This document shows positions 1 through 9,554 of a stretch of 64,000 nucleotides of DNA, piece after piece. The stretch's first letter is position 1; the number at the start of each line of letters is the position of its first letter. Source of the DNA: an uncultured Bradyrhizobium sp. (GTDB taxonomy: Bacteria > Pseudomonadota > Alphaproteobacteria > Rhizobiales > Xanthobacteraceae); contig NZ_CAKZJO010000085.1 of NCBI RefSeq assembly GCF_936943645.1, positions 62,001 through 126,000 of the forward strand. Direction: 5' to 3'. The position numbers and the translations under genes are program-made. The notes under the pieces were generated by a model. That model saw nothing but the letters and a program-made list of their open reading frames with translations, was not told the origin of the DNA and did no database searches.

Positions 1-26
1 CGGCGCATCGCAATCCTTGCCTGCCC

Positions 27-2213
27 GTGGGAAAGGTGTATTGGTCGATAGCGCGATCTAAAGTAGTGGCAGGGGCAGAAGTGGGTGTGGAAGCCGTACG
101 TCAGGATACGGGGCTGCAGTGTCTTGCACTGCTGCTGCGATTTCATCAGATCGCTGTCGATCCCGCGCAGATCGCACATCAGTTCGCGGGCTCGGCGCTC
201 GGCATTCAGGAAATGCTCCGCTGCGCCAAGCAACTCAAGCTGAAGGCGAGGGCGGTTCGCGAAGGCTGGTCCGGCCTCTCCAAGCTCTCCTTGCCCGCGA
301 TCGTCGAACGGCATGACGGCACCTTCGCTATTCTGGGCAAGGTCGGAGCCGAAGACGTTCTCATTCACGACCCCCTGGTTAATCGTCCGCAGGTGATCAA
401 GCGGGCCGAGTTCGAACAGGGCTGGACCGGCCGCATCGTGCTGATGACGCGGCGCGCGTCACTGTCCGATCTGGCGCGCCGCTTCGATATCACCTGGTTC
501 CTCCAGGCCATGCACAAATACCGCCGGCTGCTTGGCGAGGTGCTGGTCGCGTCGTTCTTCCTGCAATTGTTTGCGTTGGTAACGCCGCTGTTCTTCCAGG
601 TCGTGACCGACAAGGTGCTGGCGCATCGCGGCTACACGACGCTCGACGTGCTGGTGTTCGGCCTGATCGTCGTCTCAATCTTCGAGACCGTTCTCGGCGC
701 GCTCCGGACCTATGTGTTCTCTCACACCACCAACCGGATCGACGTCGAGCTGGGCGCGCGCCTGTTCCGGCACCTGATCGCGCTGCCGATCGCCTATTTC
801 GAGGCGCGACGGGCGGGCGATTCCGTCGCGCGGGTGCGCGAGCTCGAGAACATCAGGAACTTCCTCACCAGCTCGGCCCTGACCCTGGTGATCGATCTCG
901 GCTTCACCTTCGTGTTCCTGGCGGTGATGTTCTACTATTCGCCGTTCCTGACCTGGATCGTGGTCGGCTCGTTCCCGTTCTATGTCGCGATCTCCGCCGG
1001 CGTCACCCCGATCTTCCGGGAGCGGCTGGACAAGAAGTTCGATCGCGGCGCCGAGAACCAGGCTTTCCTGGTCGAGAGCGTCAGCGCGATCCAGACCCTG
1101 AAGGCGATGGCGATCGAGCCGCAGATGCAGCGGCGCTGGGAGGAGCAGCTCGCAGGCTATGTCAGCGCCAGCTTCGACGTGCTCTCGCTCGGCAATTGGG
1201 CGAGCCAGTCGGTGCAGTTCATCAGCAAGCTCGTCACCGCGCTGACCCTTTATTTCGGCGCGCACCTCGTCATCGAGGGTAATCTGTCGGTGGGCGAGCT
1301 GATCGCCTTCAATATGCTGGCCGGGCGGGTGGCGCAGCCGGTGCTGCGGCTGGCCCAGCTCTGGCAGGATTTCCACCAGGCGCGGGTCTCGATCGCCCGG
1401 CTCGGCGACATCCTCAACGCCGCGCCCGAGCCGATGTTCGATCCCTCGCGAGCAACGCTGCCGCCGATCAAGGGTGAGGTGATCTTCGACCACGTCAATT
1501 TCCGCTACCGGCCGGATACCTCGCTGGCGCTGCAGGACGTCTCGCTGAAGGTGCTGCCCGGACAGGTGATCGGCATCGTCGGCCCCTCGGGCTCGGGCAA
1601 GTCGACGCTGACGAAGCTGATCCAGCGGCTCTACGTGCCGGAGGCCGGCCGTATCCTGATCGACGGCATCGACCTGACCGTTGCCGACGTCGCCTGGCTG
1701 CGGCGCCAGATCGGCACGGTGCTGCAGGAGAATGTGCTGTTCAATCGCACCATCCGCGAGAACATCGCGCTCGCCGATCCCGGCATGGCGATGGAACGGG
1801 TGATCGCCGCAGCCGAGCTTGCCGGCGCGCACGAGTTCATCCTGGCGCTACCGGATGGGTACAACACCGTGGTCGGCGAGCGCGGCGCCAGCCTGTCGGG
1901 CGGACAGCGGCAGCGCATCGCGATCGCGCGGGCGCTGGTCACCAACCCCCGCGTCCTGATCTTCGACGAGGCCACCAGCGCGCTCGACTACGAGAGCGAG
2001 AACATCATCCAGCGCAACATGCGCAAGATCTGCGCCGGCCGGACCGTCTTCATCATCGCGCACCGGCTTTCGGCCGTGCGCCACGCCGATCGCATCATCA
2101 CCATCGAAGGCGGCCGCCTGGTCGAGGACGGCAGCCATGACGAGCTGATCAAGAAGGCCGGGCGTTACGCCATGCTGCACCAGATCCAGGCGGGCCTCCA
2201 TGTCGTCAGCTGA
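27..2213 (+). CDS. Type I secretion ABC transporter (HlyB/RtxB-like permease-ATPase)
   Basis: Inner-membrane ABC exporter of a type I secretion system, which would drive export of RTX-like proteins through a HlyD/TolC-type channel. The ~728 aa have the HlyB order: N-terminal C39-like domain (about 10-140), six-helix transmembrane region (about 160-430) and nucleotide-binding domain with Walker A GPSGSGKST (about 519), signature LSGGQRQR (about 623) and Walker B ILIFDEATSALD-type segment (about 645). Where C39 peptidases have the catalytic Cys (D-C-G) this protein has D-T-G, so the domain is a non-cleaving C39-like docking domain, as in HlyB. The start is uncertain: GTG at 27, or a later GTG such as 66. 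Its stop overlaps the start of the HlyD-type gene by 14 bases. No RTX substrate gene is visible here; it may lie upstream of the window. Confidence 0.95.
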   Translation: MGKVYWSIARSKVVAGAEVGVEAVRQDTGLQCLALLLRFHQIAVDPAQIAHQFAGSALGIQEMLRCAKQLKLKARAVREGWSGLSKLSLPAIVERHDGTFAILGKVGAEDVLIHDPLVNRPQVIKRAEFEQGWTGRIVLMTRRASLSDLARRFDITWFLQAMHKYRRLLGEVLVASFFLQLFALVTPLFFQVVTDKVLAHRGYTTLDVLVFGLIVVSIFETVLGALRTYVFSHTTNRIDVELGARLFRHLIALPIAYFEARRAGDSVARVRELENIRNFLTSSALTLVIDLGFTFVFLAVMFYYSPFLTWIVVGSFPFYVAISAGVTPIFRERLDKKFDRGAENQAFLVESVSAIQTLKAMAIEPQMQRRWEEQLAGYVSASFDVLSLGNWASQSVQFISKLVTALTLYFGAHLVIEGNLSVGELIAFNMLAGRVAQPVLRLAQLWQDFHQARVSIARLGDILNAAPEPMFDPSRATLPPIKGEVIFDHVNFRYRPDTSLALQDVSLKVLPGQVIGIVGPSGSGKSTLTKLIQRLYVPEAGRILIDGIDLTVADVAWLRRQIGTVLQENVLFNRTIRENIALADPGMAMERVIAAAELAGAHEFILALPDGYNTVVGERGASLSGGQRQRIAIARALVTNPRVLIFDEATSALDYESENIIQRNMRKICAGRTVFIIAHRLSAVRHADRIITIEGGRLVEDGSHDELIKKAGRYAMLHQIQAGLHVVS

Positions 2214-3642
2214 TGTGATCGAGCGCAAGAGCCGGGCGTTCTGGCGCCGCCAGCGCGACGCGCGCGAATTCCTCCCCGCCGCGCTGGAGATCCTGGAGAC
2301 GCCGGCATCGCCCGTCGGGCGCGCGGTCGGCCTCACCATCATCCTGTTCTTTGCGCTCGCGATCGGCTGGGCGACGTTCGGCCATGTCGACATTATCGCC
2401 ACCGCCACCGGCAAGGTGGTGCCGACCGGCCGCACCAAGACGATTCAGCCGCTGGAGACCGGCATCGTCTCGGCGATCCACGTCCATGACGGCGACAGGG
2501 TCACGGCCGGCCAGGTGCTGGTCGAGCTCGACCGCACGGTGACCCAGGCCGAGCGCAAGCGGGTGGGGCAGGATCTCGTCGCGAGCCTGCTCGACGTCGC
2601 GCGCCTGTCGGCACTGCGCCGCAGCTTTGCCGATCTCGCCGCCCCCCGCGATCTCGACGAGCCCACCGGCGCATCCGAGGTGGAGATCGCGCGGGCGCGG
2701 TCGGCCATGCTCGCCCAGGCCGCTGAGCAGCAGGCCAAGCTCGCCTCCGTAGTCCAGCAGATCGACCAGAAGCGCGCCGAGGCGCAGTCGGTGACGGCCG
2801 CGATCGCCAAGATCGACGCGACGCTGCCGCTGCTCGAGGAGACGCTGACGATCCGCAAGAAGGCGATGGATATCCAGTACGGCAACCGCATCGCCTGGAT
2901 CGACGCCCAGACCCGCCTGATCGACCAGCAGAACGAGCGCATCGTGCAGGAGCGCAAGCTGGTCGAGATCGAGGCCGCGCGCCGCGCGCTGGAGCAGCAG
3001 CTCGCGCAGACCCGATCCGGCTTCGAGCGGCAGGTTCTCAGTGACCTCTCCGATGCCCAGAAGAAGGCCGACGAGTTCCAGCAGGACTCGGTCAAGGCGC
3101 AGCGGAAGACCGAGGAGCAGTTGCTGCGCGCCCCGATCGACGGCACCGTGCAGCAGCTCGCGATCCACACCGTCGGCGGCGTGGTCTCGCCGGCGCAGCA
3201 ACTGATGATGATCGTGCCGCGCGGCAGCAGCATCGAGGTCGAGGCGATGATCTCCAATCGCGACATCGGCTTCGTCGAGCACGGCCAGGACGCCGAGATC
3301 AAGATCGACACCTTCAACTTCACCCGCTACGGCCTGCTGCACGGCAAGGTCATCAGCGTGTCGCGCGATGCCATCGTCAAGGACAAGCCGCCGGGCGGGC
3401 AGGGTGCGGCGAAGCCGGGCGGCGGCGCACTCTCGGAATCGAGCGAGCCCGTCGGCCAGGAGTTGCTCTACGCCGCGCGCGTGTCGCTGGAAGGCACGAA
3501 GATGCAGGTCGAGGACAAGATGGCGAACCTCGCGCCCGGCATGGCGGTGACGGTGGAGATCAAGACGGGGCAGCGAAGGATCATCGAATACGTGATGTCA
3601 CCGTTGTTGAGGTATCGGCAGGAGAGCTTGAGGGAGCGGTGA
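2200..3642 (+). CDS. Type I secretion membrane fusion protein (HlyD family)
   Basis: Periplasmic adaptor that links the ABC exporter encoded just upstream to an outer-membrane TolC-like channel. The 480 aa show a cytoplasmic N-terminus, one transmembrane helix at about 42-60, a lipoyl-like half motif after it (GIVSAIHVHDGDRVTAGQVL), a long Gln/Glu/Arg-rich coiled-coil hairpin (about 130-310), the second lipoyl half (LRAPIDGTVQQLAIHTVGG) and a beta-barrel domain. This is the usual HlyD length and order. The start overlaps the exporter gene by 14 bases, so the two are translationally coupled. A Gly/Pro-rich insertion at about 390-410 (KPPGGQGAAKPGGG) is a minor oddity. Confidence 0.95.
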   Translation: MSSADVIERKSRAFWRRQRDAREFLPAALEILETPASPVGRAVGLTIILFFALAIGWATFGHVDIIATATGKVVPTGRTKTIQPLETGIVSAIHVHDGDRVTAGQVLVELDRTVTQAERKRVGQDLVASLLDVARLSALRRSFADLAAPRDLDEPTGASEVEIARARSAMLAQAAEQQAKLASVVQQIDQKRAEAQSVTAAIAKIDATLPLLEETLTIRKKAMDIQYGNRIAWIDAQTRLIDQQNERIVQERKLVEIEAARRALEQQLAQTRSGFERQVLSDLSDAQKKADEFQQDSVKAQRKTEEQLLRAPIDGTVQQLAIHTVGGVVSPAQQLMMIVPRGSSIEVEAMISNRDIGFVEHGQDAEIKIDTFNFTRYGLLHGKVISVSRDAIVKDKPPGGQGAAKPGGGALSESSEPVGQELLYAARVSLEGTKMQVEDKMANLAPGMAVTVEIKTGQRRIIEYVMSPLLRYRQESLRER

Positions 3643-3707
3643 TGAGATATATCGCGTTCACTGTGGTGGCGCGTTTTGTCGATTGCCGGCGTTCAAGCGG
3701 AGATTAG

Positions 3708-4430
3708 TTGATCGTGACTGTCATCCGTCGCTGTCCTCGGAGACGATTCATCATCAGCGTTCTAGCTGCTCTTGCAGGAGGATACGTCGTCCCTTCTCAT
3801 GCGGCCTTCTTGAGCGAAACGATCAGGTATCGATTGATGTTCGACGTTGACGTTGACGGCACCTCCGTCAGCGGTTCAGGCGTCATTCAGGACAAGCAGT
3901 CCGATACAAGACCCCTGTTCAAGAGCATGGGTGGCTTCGGAAATGAGGTGGTTGGCGAGGCAGTGGTGATCGACCTCGGTTCAAGGGGGACATTCTTTGC
4001 TTTGCTGCGGGGTCCGAAGATTGGTCTTGGGAGTTTGGGAGCGCCAGCATGGCTGTTGTTCCACGTCTTCGCTGATCTGCTCAACTCCGAAAAGGATCCC
4101 CTGCCGAAAGTGCGCCTTTTGAAGGAGCTGCGGCCGCGGCGCACACTGGGTGTCGATGAAATTCCGATGTTGGTCCGCTTTCGAGATCTCAATGATCCGC
4201 AGTCTGTCGAACAAATCGATCCGACAAACCTAGCCGCGTCGTTTGGTTCTGGGATTGCGCTTCGCGACGTCGTCATCGAGGTGACGAACGATCCCGTCAC
4301 GGTCGGCATCGAAACGAAGTTGCCCTGGCTAAAGACGATAAAGACGCAGCTGGATGGCGATCGATTGCACTCCGGCGCCACGCTTGCCAATGAACTGAAT
4401 GCTTACGACTTCGATCGAAGGAACGGATGA
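3708..4430 (+). CDS. Exported protein of unknown function, next to the T1SS genes
   Basis: I do not recognise a family. The 240 aa begin with an Arg-rich n-region and a hydrophobic stretch (about 13-29), followed by a plausible signal-peptidase site after SHA (about 32). The rest reads as a soluble mixed alpha/beta protein with no obvious catalytic motif. The start is TTG 3708 with GGAG five bases upstream; GTG 3714 is the alternative. It lies 65 bases after the HlyD-type gene on the same strand, so co-transcription is possible. Base composition is less GC-rich than its neighbours, which suggests acquired DNA. A role with the secretion locus is only inferred from position. Confidence 0.7.
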   Translation: MIVTVIRRCPRRRFIISVLAALAGGYVVPSHAAFLSETIRYRLMFDVDVDGTSVSGSGVIQDKQSDTRPLFKSMGGFGNEVVGEAVVIDLGSRGTFFALLRGPKIGLGSLGAPAWLLFHVFADLLNSEKDPLPKVRLLKELRPRRTLGVDEIPMLVRFRDLNDPQSVEQIDPTNLAASFGSGIALRDVVIEVTNDPVTVGIETKLPWLKTIKTQLDGDRLHSGATLANELNAYDFDRRNG

Positions 4431-4745
4431 TGTTTGATTAAACGCTGTTGAATGCAATTCATTCGTTATGATGCTTACAATCGAGGTTACGGCGAGGGGG
4501 TGTATATTGCGCGACCCGGTCTTCGCCGTCCTTGCGCCGGCGGAAGATCTCTCACGCGTAGCGGCTCTTGCGGTGGACCTGGGCGCGCCAGGTCCCCGAA
4601 AGCAATTGAGCGGGGCTGGCCACGACCGTATGCACTCCCCAACTCGTGTGTGCTCTGCGTGCACTGAGAGGTCAAAACAGGTACAAGCGTGTGCAATTTC
4701 GGCTGGTTTGAAATGCACATGTTCGTGCTTGGCGCAAGGTAGCTG
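4431..4745. other. Intergenic DNA upstream of the left dusA copy, no gene seen
   Basis: AT-richer than the flanking genes. The short open frames on both strands have no family resemblance or convincing ribosome sites. It holds one hairpin-forming inverted repeat, GGACCTGG at 4575-4582 and CCAGGTCC at 4588-4595, with no T-run after it. If the left dusA copy is the ancestral gene start, this stretch would be the old dusA promoter region. Confidence 0.5.
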
Positions 4746-4802
4746 TTGAAATCACAAGGCTATCGCTTTTCCGTCGCACCCATGATGCATGTATGGCCCT
4801 AG
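4746..4802 (+). pseudogene. dusA 5' fragment (left island junction, attL-like)
   Basis: Reading from TTG 4746, the first 14 codons encode MKSQGYRFSVAPMM, nearly the same as the DusA N-terminus encoded at 43455 (MNSQDYRFSVAPMM). The frame then diverges and stops at TAG 4800-4802 after 18 codons. At DNA level 39 of 45 bases (4746-4790) match 43455-43499, including an unbroken 15-base core. This is what a site-specific insertion within the first codons of dusA leaves behind: a native 5' stub on one side and a restored gene on the other. Confidence 0.85.
4760..4774 (+). repeat. Direct repeat copy 1 (attL core) of the dusA island
   Basis: CTATCGCTTTTCCGT, identical to 43469-43483 in the same orientation. 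It is embedded in a longer 39/45 match to the dusA 5' end. It is the left boundary of the proposed genomic island. Confidence 0.85.
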
Positions 4803-4805
4803 AAG

Positions 4806-5062
4806 GATTCGTCGGATCCTCACCACGAATCGCCAACGCGGTCGCCTTCAGTTCGGCTATGCCGAACTTGTCGAACAGTTTGTCGTGGGTGCCGCCGGCG
4901 CGGATCGCGGTGAGGGCGTCAGCGACGGCCTGGGCGAGCGCAGGTGTCGGTCGCCGATCGCCGGACAGGGATGATGGCGCCACGTCCGAACGATTTCGCG
5001 CGTGGTCGGGCGGCCTGACCAGGTACGACGTCGGCTTTTGCAGTCAACAGCAAGATGCTCCC
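4806..5062 (-). pseudogene. Remnant of a family-3 (polar amino acid) ABC binding protein, 3' end only
   Basis: On the minus strand, frame 4983 downwards reads TPALAQAVADALTAIRAGGTHDKLFDKFGI, the C-terminal signature of family-3 periplasmic binding proteins; compare the intact proteins encoded at 7101 and 9555. Upstream, a second frame (about 5100-4985) reads LNDGSILLLTAKADVVPG and GRGAIIPVRR, which resembles the preceding segment, so at least one frameshift separates the parts. No N-terminal lobe or signal peptide is present, and the LysR gene occupies the DNA where it should be. The frame runs on into the left dusA copy with no natural stop, so the 3' end may also be cut at the island edge. 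Confidence 0.6.
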
Positions 5063-5063
5063 A

Positions 5064-5951
5064 TCATTCAAGGTGTCGGCTTGCTCGACGGACTTCGTCG
5101 AGGAACACTCTCGCAAGGCGCGAGAGCGGCTCAGCTTCCGACCACAGCATGTATGCCAGCGCAGGTGTCCTGGGAAGGAAGGGGCGTATGATCAGCCCTT
5201 GATTTCCAGCCTGGTGCGGCGAGAATGGATCCACCACCGCCGCACCGACGCCTGCCGCGGCGAGCACGCACGCGGTGTTGCAGTATCGCACCTCGACGGT
5301 CGGCCGGAATGGAGCGCCGGCCGAAGCAAAACTCGCGCGCACGGCCTCACCCAATTGTGTTCCTCGTTCGAGGCCGATGAAGGGGAGATCGACGAGTTCG
5401 GACGCGGTGATCACCGCGCGGTCGGCCAGCGGATGCTGCGGCGGCATCACGCAGACCATCTCGCCGGTGTGGACCACTTCATGCGCGATGCCCGGATGAT
5501 GCGAGAAGCCGAGCGCAAAGCCGAGCTCGGCGACCCGGCTCAGCAGTCCGTCGATAATGCCCTCATAACGGCGTACGTCGAAGAACATCCGCGTCTGCGG
5601 CCGCCGACGCAGGAACACCGACAATGCGGGCGGGATGATGCTGTAGGCCAGAGGCGGCGTTGCGACGATCGACAGATGCCCAGTGCGACATTCCCTGAAG
5701 TCACGGACGCGGCTTTCCAGCTTGGCATGCAGTGCAAAAATCGTCTCGCTTTCCTTGTAGAGCGCCATCGCCTCCGCGGTCGGAAACAGGCGGTTGTTGA
5801 CGCGCTCGAACAAGGCAAAGCCCGCCTGCGTCTCCATCGCCTTCAACGCGTTGCTGATCGCCGGCTGTGACAGTGACAGCTCCTCGGCTGCTGCGACCGT
5901 TGTCCGGTGTCGAACGACGGCACGCAAAATTTCGAGTTGGCGCAGGTTCAT
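5064..5951 (-). CDS. LysR-family transcriptional regulator
   Basis: A 295-aa LysR protein of normal length. The N-terminal winged helix-turn-helix (about 1-60) includes AAEELSLSQPAISNALKAME, and a two-lobed LysR substrate domain follows (about 90-290). It diverges from the carbamoylase/amino-acid ABC operon at 6108 with 156 bases between start codons. That is the classic arrangement for a LysR protein controlling the neighbouring operon and itself, so it is the likely regulator of that operon. The effector is unknown; a hydantoin, N-carbamoyl amino acid or product amino acid would fit the context. Confidence 0.95.
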   Translation of the reverse strand: MNLRQLEILRAVVRHRTTVAAAEELSLSQPAISNALKAMETQAGFALFERVNNRLFPTAEAMALYKESETIFALHAKLESRVRDFRECRTGHLSIVATPPLAYSIIPPALSVFLRRRPQTRMFFDVRRYEGIIDGLLSRVAELGFALGFSHHPGIAHEVVHTGEMVCVMPPQHPLADRAVITASELVDLPFIGLERGTQLGEAVRASFASAGAPFRPTVEVRYCNTACVLAAAGVGAAVVDPFSPHQAGNQGLIIRPFLPRTPALAYMLWSEAEPLSRLARVFLDEVRRASRHLE

Positions 5952-5960
5952 CTATTCATG

Positions 5961-5996
5961 CTCGTTATAGTCCGGCCGAAAATATCATAGCACGAG
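5961..5996. promoter_or_regulatory. Candidate LysR operator in the divergent intergenic region
   Basis: An AT-rich imperfect dyad lies just upstream of the LysR start: CTCGT at 5961-5965 and ACGAG at 5992-5996, with TATAG-like and ATCATAG segments inside. Position between divergent LysR and target genes fits a LysR site, but no clean T-N11-A palindrome is present. Confidence 0.3.
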
Positions 5997-6107
5997 TGAT
6001 TGCCAACGCTGTCCAGCTTTCTTGTAATGCGGTGCGGAAAGTGCGCTGCCGAACGGAAAATCGGTTCGCCTAACGAGGCAGCAATCCGCTTGATTTGGAG
6101 GCAATGT

Positions 6108-7064
6108 TTGACCCGCGTTCTTCGTGCTGCCGCCGCCCAGATGGGGCCGACGCAAAGAACAGACACCCGCGCGCATACGCTCGATCGCATGCTGAAACTT
6201 TTGGATGCGGCGGCTGAAGAAGGCGCGCGCCTCGTGGTCTTTCCTGAACTGGCCTTCACGACGTTCTTTCCGCGCTGGCTGCTCGAAGGCGATGGGCTCG
6301 ATCAATATTTCGAGCGCGGCATGCCGAACCCGGCTGTCCAAGCACTGTTCGACCGCGCCCGCGCGCTCGGCGTCGGCTTCTATGTCGGCTATGCCGAGCT
6401 GACAGCAGATGGCCGGCGCTACAATTGCGCGATCCTGGTCGACGACGTCGGCGCGATCATCGGCCGCTATCGCAAGGTGCATCTGCCGGGCTCGTTCGAG
6501 CCCCTCCCGGGCGCGCGCTATCAGCAACTCGAGAAACGCTATTTCGAGTATGGCGATCTCGGCTTTCCGGCCTTCCGCACTGGTTCGGCGTGGGGACACG
6601 CGATCATGGGCATGATGATTTGCAATGATCGCCGTTGGCCGGAATCCTGGCGGGTGCTCGGCCTGCAGGGCGTTGAGCTCGTCTGCATCGGCTACAACTC
6701 CGCAGCCTACGATCCGAACGGCGGGACCAGCGAGGATGCCGCGCTGCGTACCTTCCATTCGACGCTGGTCGCACAGGCCAACGCCTACATGAACGCGACC
6801 TGGGCGATTGCGGTGGCGAAGGCGGGCGACGAGGATGGCTCCGGCCTGATCGGCGGCTCCTGCATCGTCGATCCGAATGGCAGGATCGTTGCACAGGCGA
6901 AGACCCTCGCCGACGAAGTCATCGTCGCCGACGTCGATCTCGATCTCTGCCGTCAGGGCAAGGACAAGATGTTCAATTTTGCGGCCCACCGGCGGCCCGA
7001 GCAATACCGGACGATCACCGAACGCGCTGGCGTCATCGAGCCGGCGCTTCTCGACATGGATTAA
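6108..7064 (+). CDS. N-carbamoyl-D-amino-acid hydrolase-like nitrilase-superfamily enzyme (paralogue 1)
   Basis: Hydrolyses an N-carbamoyl amino acid to the amino acid, CO2 and ammonia, the second step of hydantoin breakdown. The 318 aa match D-carbamoylases in length and local sequence (VVFPELAFTTFFPRW, YRKVHLPG, CNDRRWPE, FNFAAHRRPEQY). The nitrilase triad is present: Glu47, Lys123 and Cys172. I chose TTG 6108 because GGAGG (6097-6101) lies six bases before it and it gives the family's N-terminus; the open frame extends upstream without support. It is first in an operon with the amino-acid ABC genes that follow, divergent from lysR. Substrate and stereochemistry are inferred from the family. 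A second paralogue lies at 14244. Confidence 0.9.
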   Translation: MTRVLRAAAAQMGPTQRTDTRAHTLDRMLKLLDAAAEEGARLVVFPELAFTTFFPRWLLEGDGLDQYFERGMPNPAVQALFDRARALGVGFYVGYAELTADGRRYNCAILVDDVGAIIGRYRKVHLPGSFEPLPGARYQQLEKRYFEYGDLGFPAFRTGSAWGHAIMGMMICNDRRWPESWRVLGLQGVELVCIGYNSAAYDPNGGTSEDAALRTFHSTLVAQANAYMNATWAIAVAKAGDEDGSGLIGGSCIVDPNGRIVAQAKTLADEVIVADVDLDLCRQGKDKMFNFAAHRRPEQYRTITERAGVIEPALLDMD

Positions 7065-7100
7065 CACGCGGCCGGTTGCAGCGTTGGCAATGGAGCTGAC

Positions 7101-7925
7101 ATGACACGCCTCTCTTTCTTGCTCGGCCTTGCCGTGCTCGTCGCACCCACTTCGGTGCAGGCAACTGAACTGCCCGCGGAAATCAAGCAAGCCGGTACGC
7201 TGAAGCTGACGGTGAACTCGACCTACGCACCGATGGAATACCGCGATCCCGCGACCAACGAACTGGTCGGGCTCGACATCGATCTTGCGAACGAGCTTGC
7301 CAAGCGGCTTGGTGTGAAGATCGTCTGGAGCGAGACGCCGTTCGCCGAACTCATTCCATCGCTGCAGACAAAGCGCGCCGATTTCATCATCAGCGGCATT
7401 CAGGATCGCAGCTCGCGGCGCGAGACGGCGGATTTCATTGATTACCTTACGACGGGACCGCAATTCTTCGTCATGGCCGAGAGTGCGGCGAAAATCGCCA
7501 CCGATCTTTGCGGCAGGAAGGTCGGCACCACGCGCAGCACCGCCTTCCCGCTCGAGATCGAGAAGTGGAGCAAGCAGAATTGCGAGGCCGCAGGCAAGCC
7601 AGCGATCCAGTATGTTCCGGGCGAGAACTCGATCGATGTACGGAATCAGCTCAAGCAGGGCCGCATCGATGCGGCCGTGCAGGGCAGCGAGACCCTGCCT
7701 TACGCACAGCAGCAGGAGGCCGGCAAATATCGCGTCATCGGCGAGCAGTTGTCTACGGGCTATCAGGGCATCATGTTCCGCAAGGACGATGCCGCACTGC
7801 GCGAAGTCGTGACAGAACATCTTGCAGCGATGATCGCCGACGGTTCCTACAAGAGGATCCTCGACAAATTTGGGCTGGGTGCGAATGCGGTCGAGAAGCC
7901 CATGATGAACGCAGCGCCGCAATGA
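7101..7925 (+). CDS. Polar amino-acid ABC transporter, periplasmic binding protein (family 3)
   Basis: Periplasmic solute receptor for the permease and ATPase that follow. The 274 aa have a signal peptide (about 1-21, cleavage after VQA) and the SBP_bac_3 fold: KLTVNSTYAPMEYRDP near the N-terminus, GLDIDLANELAKRLG, and the C-terminal ADGSYKRILDKFGL. The stop overlaps the permease start (ATGA at 7922-7925). It is a clear paralogue of the binding protein at 9555, so one ABC core is served by two receptors. Position after a carbamoylase suggests uptake of an N-carbamoyl amino acid, hydantoin or amino acid. Confidence 0.92.
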   Translation: MTRLSFLLGLAVLVAPTSVQATELPAEIKQAGTLKLTVNSTYAPMEYRDPATNELVGLDIDLANELAKRLGVKIVWSETPFAELIPSLQTKRADFIISGIQDRSSRRETADFIDYLTTGPQFFVMAESAAKIATDLCGRKVGTTRSTAFPLEIEKWSKQNCEAAGKPAIQYVPGENSIDVRNQLKQGRIDAAVQGSETLPYAQQQEAGKYRVIGEQLSTGYQGIMFRKDDAALREVVTEHLAAMIADGSYKRILDKFGLGANAVEKPMMNAAPQ

Positions 7926-8775
7926 GGGCGTCCCCGACCCTCGCAGACGGATTTCCCGATCTCTCGCAGATGAAGATCGTGCGGGAGGTCCACTGGCGGC
8001 GGTGGCTGGCAGCGGCCGCGATCGTCGTGGTGCTTGCGGAGATCGCTCGCGCCTTTGCCAATGGCCAGATCGAATGGTCCTATGTCAGCCGCTTCCTGAC
8101 CGCGAAGGTGATCCTCCAGGGCATCGTCAACACTATGGTGATGGCGGTGCTCGCGATGGCACTCGGCATCGTCCTCGGCGTGGTCGCGGCCATCATGCGG
8201 CTGTCACCCAATCCGGTGCTGAAGTCGGTTGCCGCAGGTTACACTTGGCTGTTCCGCGGCACGCCGCTGATCCTGCAACTCCTCCTGTGGTTCAACCTCG
8301 CGCTGGTGTTTCCGACCATCGGTATTCCCGGCCTGTGGACGGCGCGGGCCGTTGACGTCATGACGCCGTTCCTCGCAGCGCTGCTCGGGCTCGGCATCAA
8401 CCAGGGCGCCTATACGTCGGAAGTGATGCGCGCCGGTATGCTGTCGGTCGACGTCGGGCAGTATGAGGCGGCGCAGGCGATCGGTATGGGGCGGCTGCGG
8501 GCGCTGCGGCGGATCATCCTGCCTCAGGCGATGCGGGTGGTGATCCCGCCGCTCGGCAACGAGTTCATCGGCATGGTGAAGGCGACCTCGCTCGCAAGCG
8601 TGATCCAGTATCCCGAGCTGCTGCACAACGCCGAGAATATCTACTACGCGAATTCGCGCGTCATCGAGCTTCTGATCGTCGCCGGCTGCTGGTATCTGCT
8701 GGTGGTATCGATCCTGACACCGCTGCAGATGTTGCTCGAGCGCCATTTTGCGCGTGGCACGGCACGGATCAACCG

Positions 8776-8779
<4 letters not shown>
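7922..8779 (+). CDS. Polar amino-acid ABC transporter permease (HisM/GlnP-like)
   Basis: Membrane subunit of the amino-acid importer. From ATG 7922 it has 285 aa: a ~45-residue cytoplasmic/first-helix region, then the BPD-type permease domain with several transmembrane helices and the EAA loop (YEAAQAIGMGRLRALRRIILPQAMRVVIPPLGNEF). The start overlaps the binding-protein stop by ATGA and its own stop overlaps the ATPase start in the same way (8776-8779). Only one permease gene is present, so the transporter would be a homodimer. Confidence 0.93.
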
Positions 8780-9540
<761 letters not shown>

Positions 9541-9554
9541 TGGGGAGAGAGTTG

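Noticed and set aside
675..1832. A 385-codon minus-strand frame inside the HlyB-like gene
   Set aside because: Same effect of high GC at third codon positions; no family resemblance or ribosome site.
4575..4595. Terminator for the 3708 gene
   Set aside because: The hairpin is 145 bases past the stop and has no T-run, so it is not assigned.
5988..6004. A sigma-54-like sequence (AGCAC...TTGCC) before the first carbamoylase gene
   Set aside because: The spacing between the GG-like and GC elements is 11, not 10, and the -24 GG is not intact, so I do not call it a promoter.
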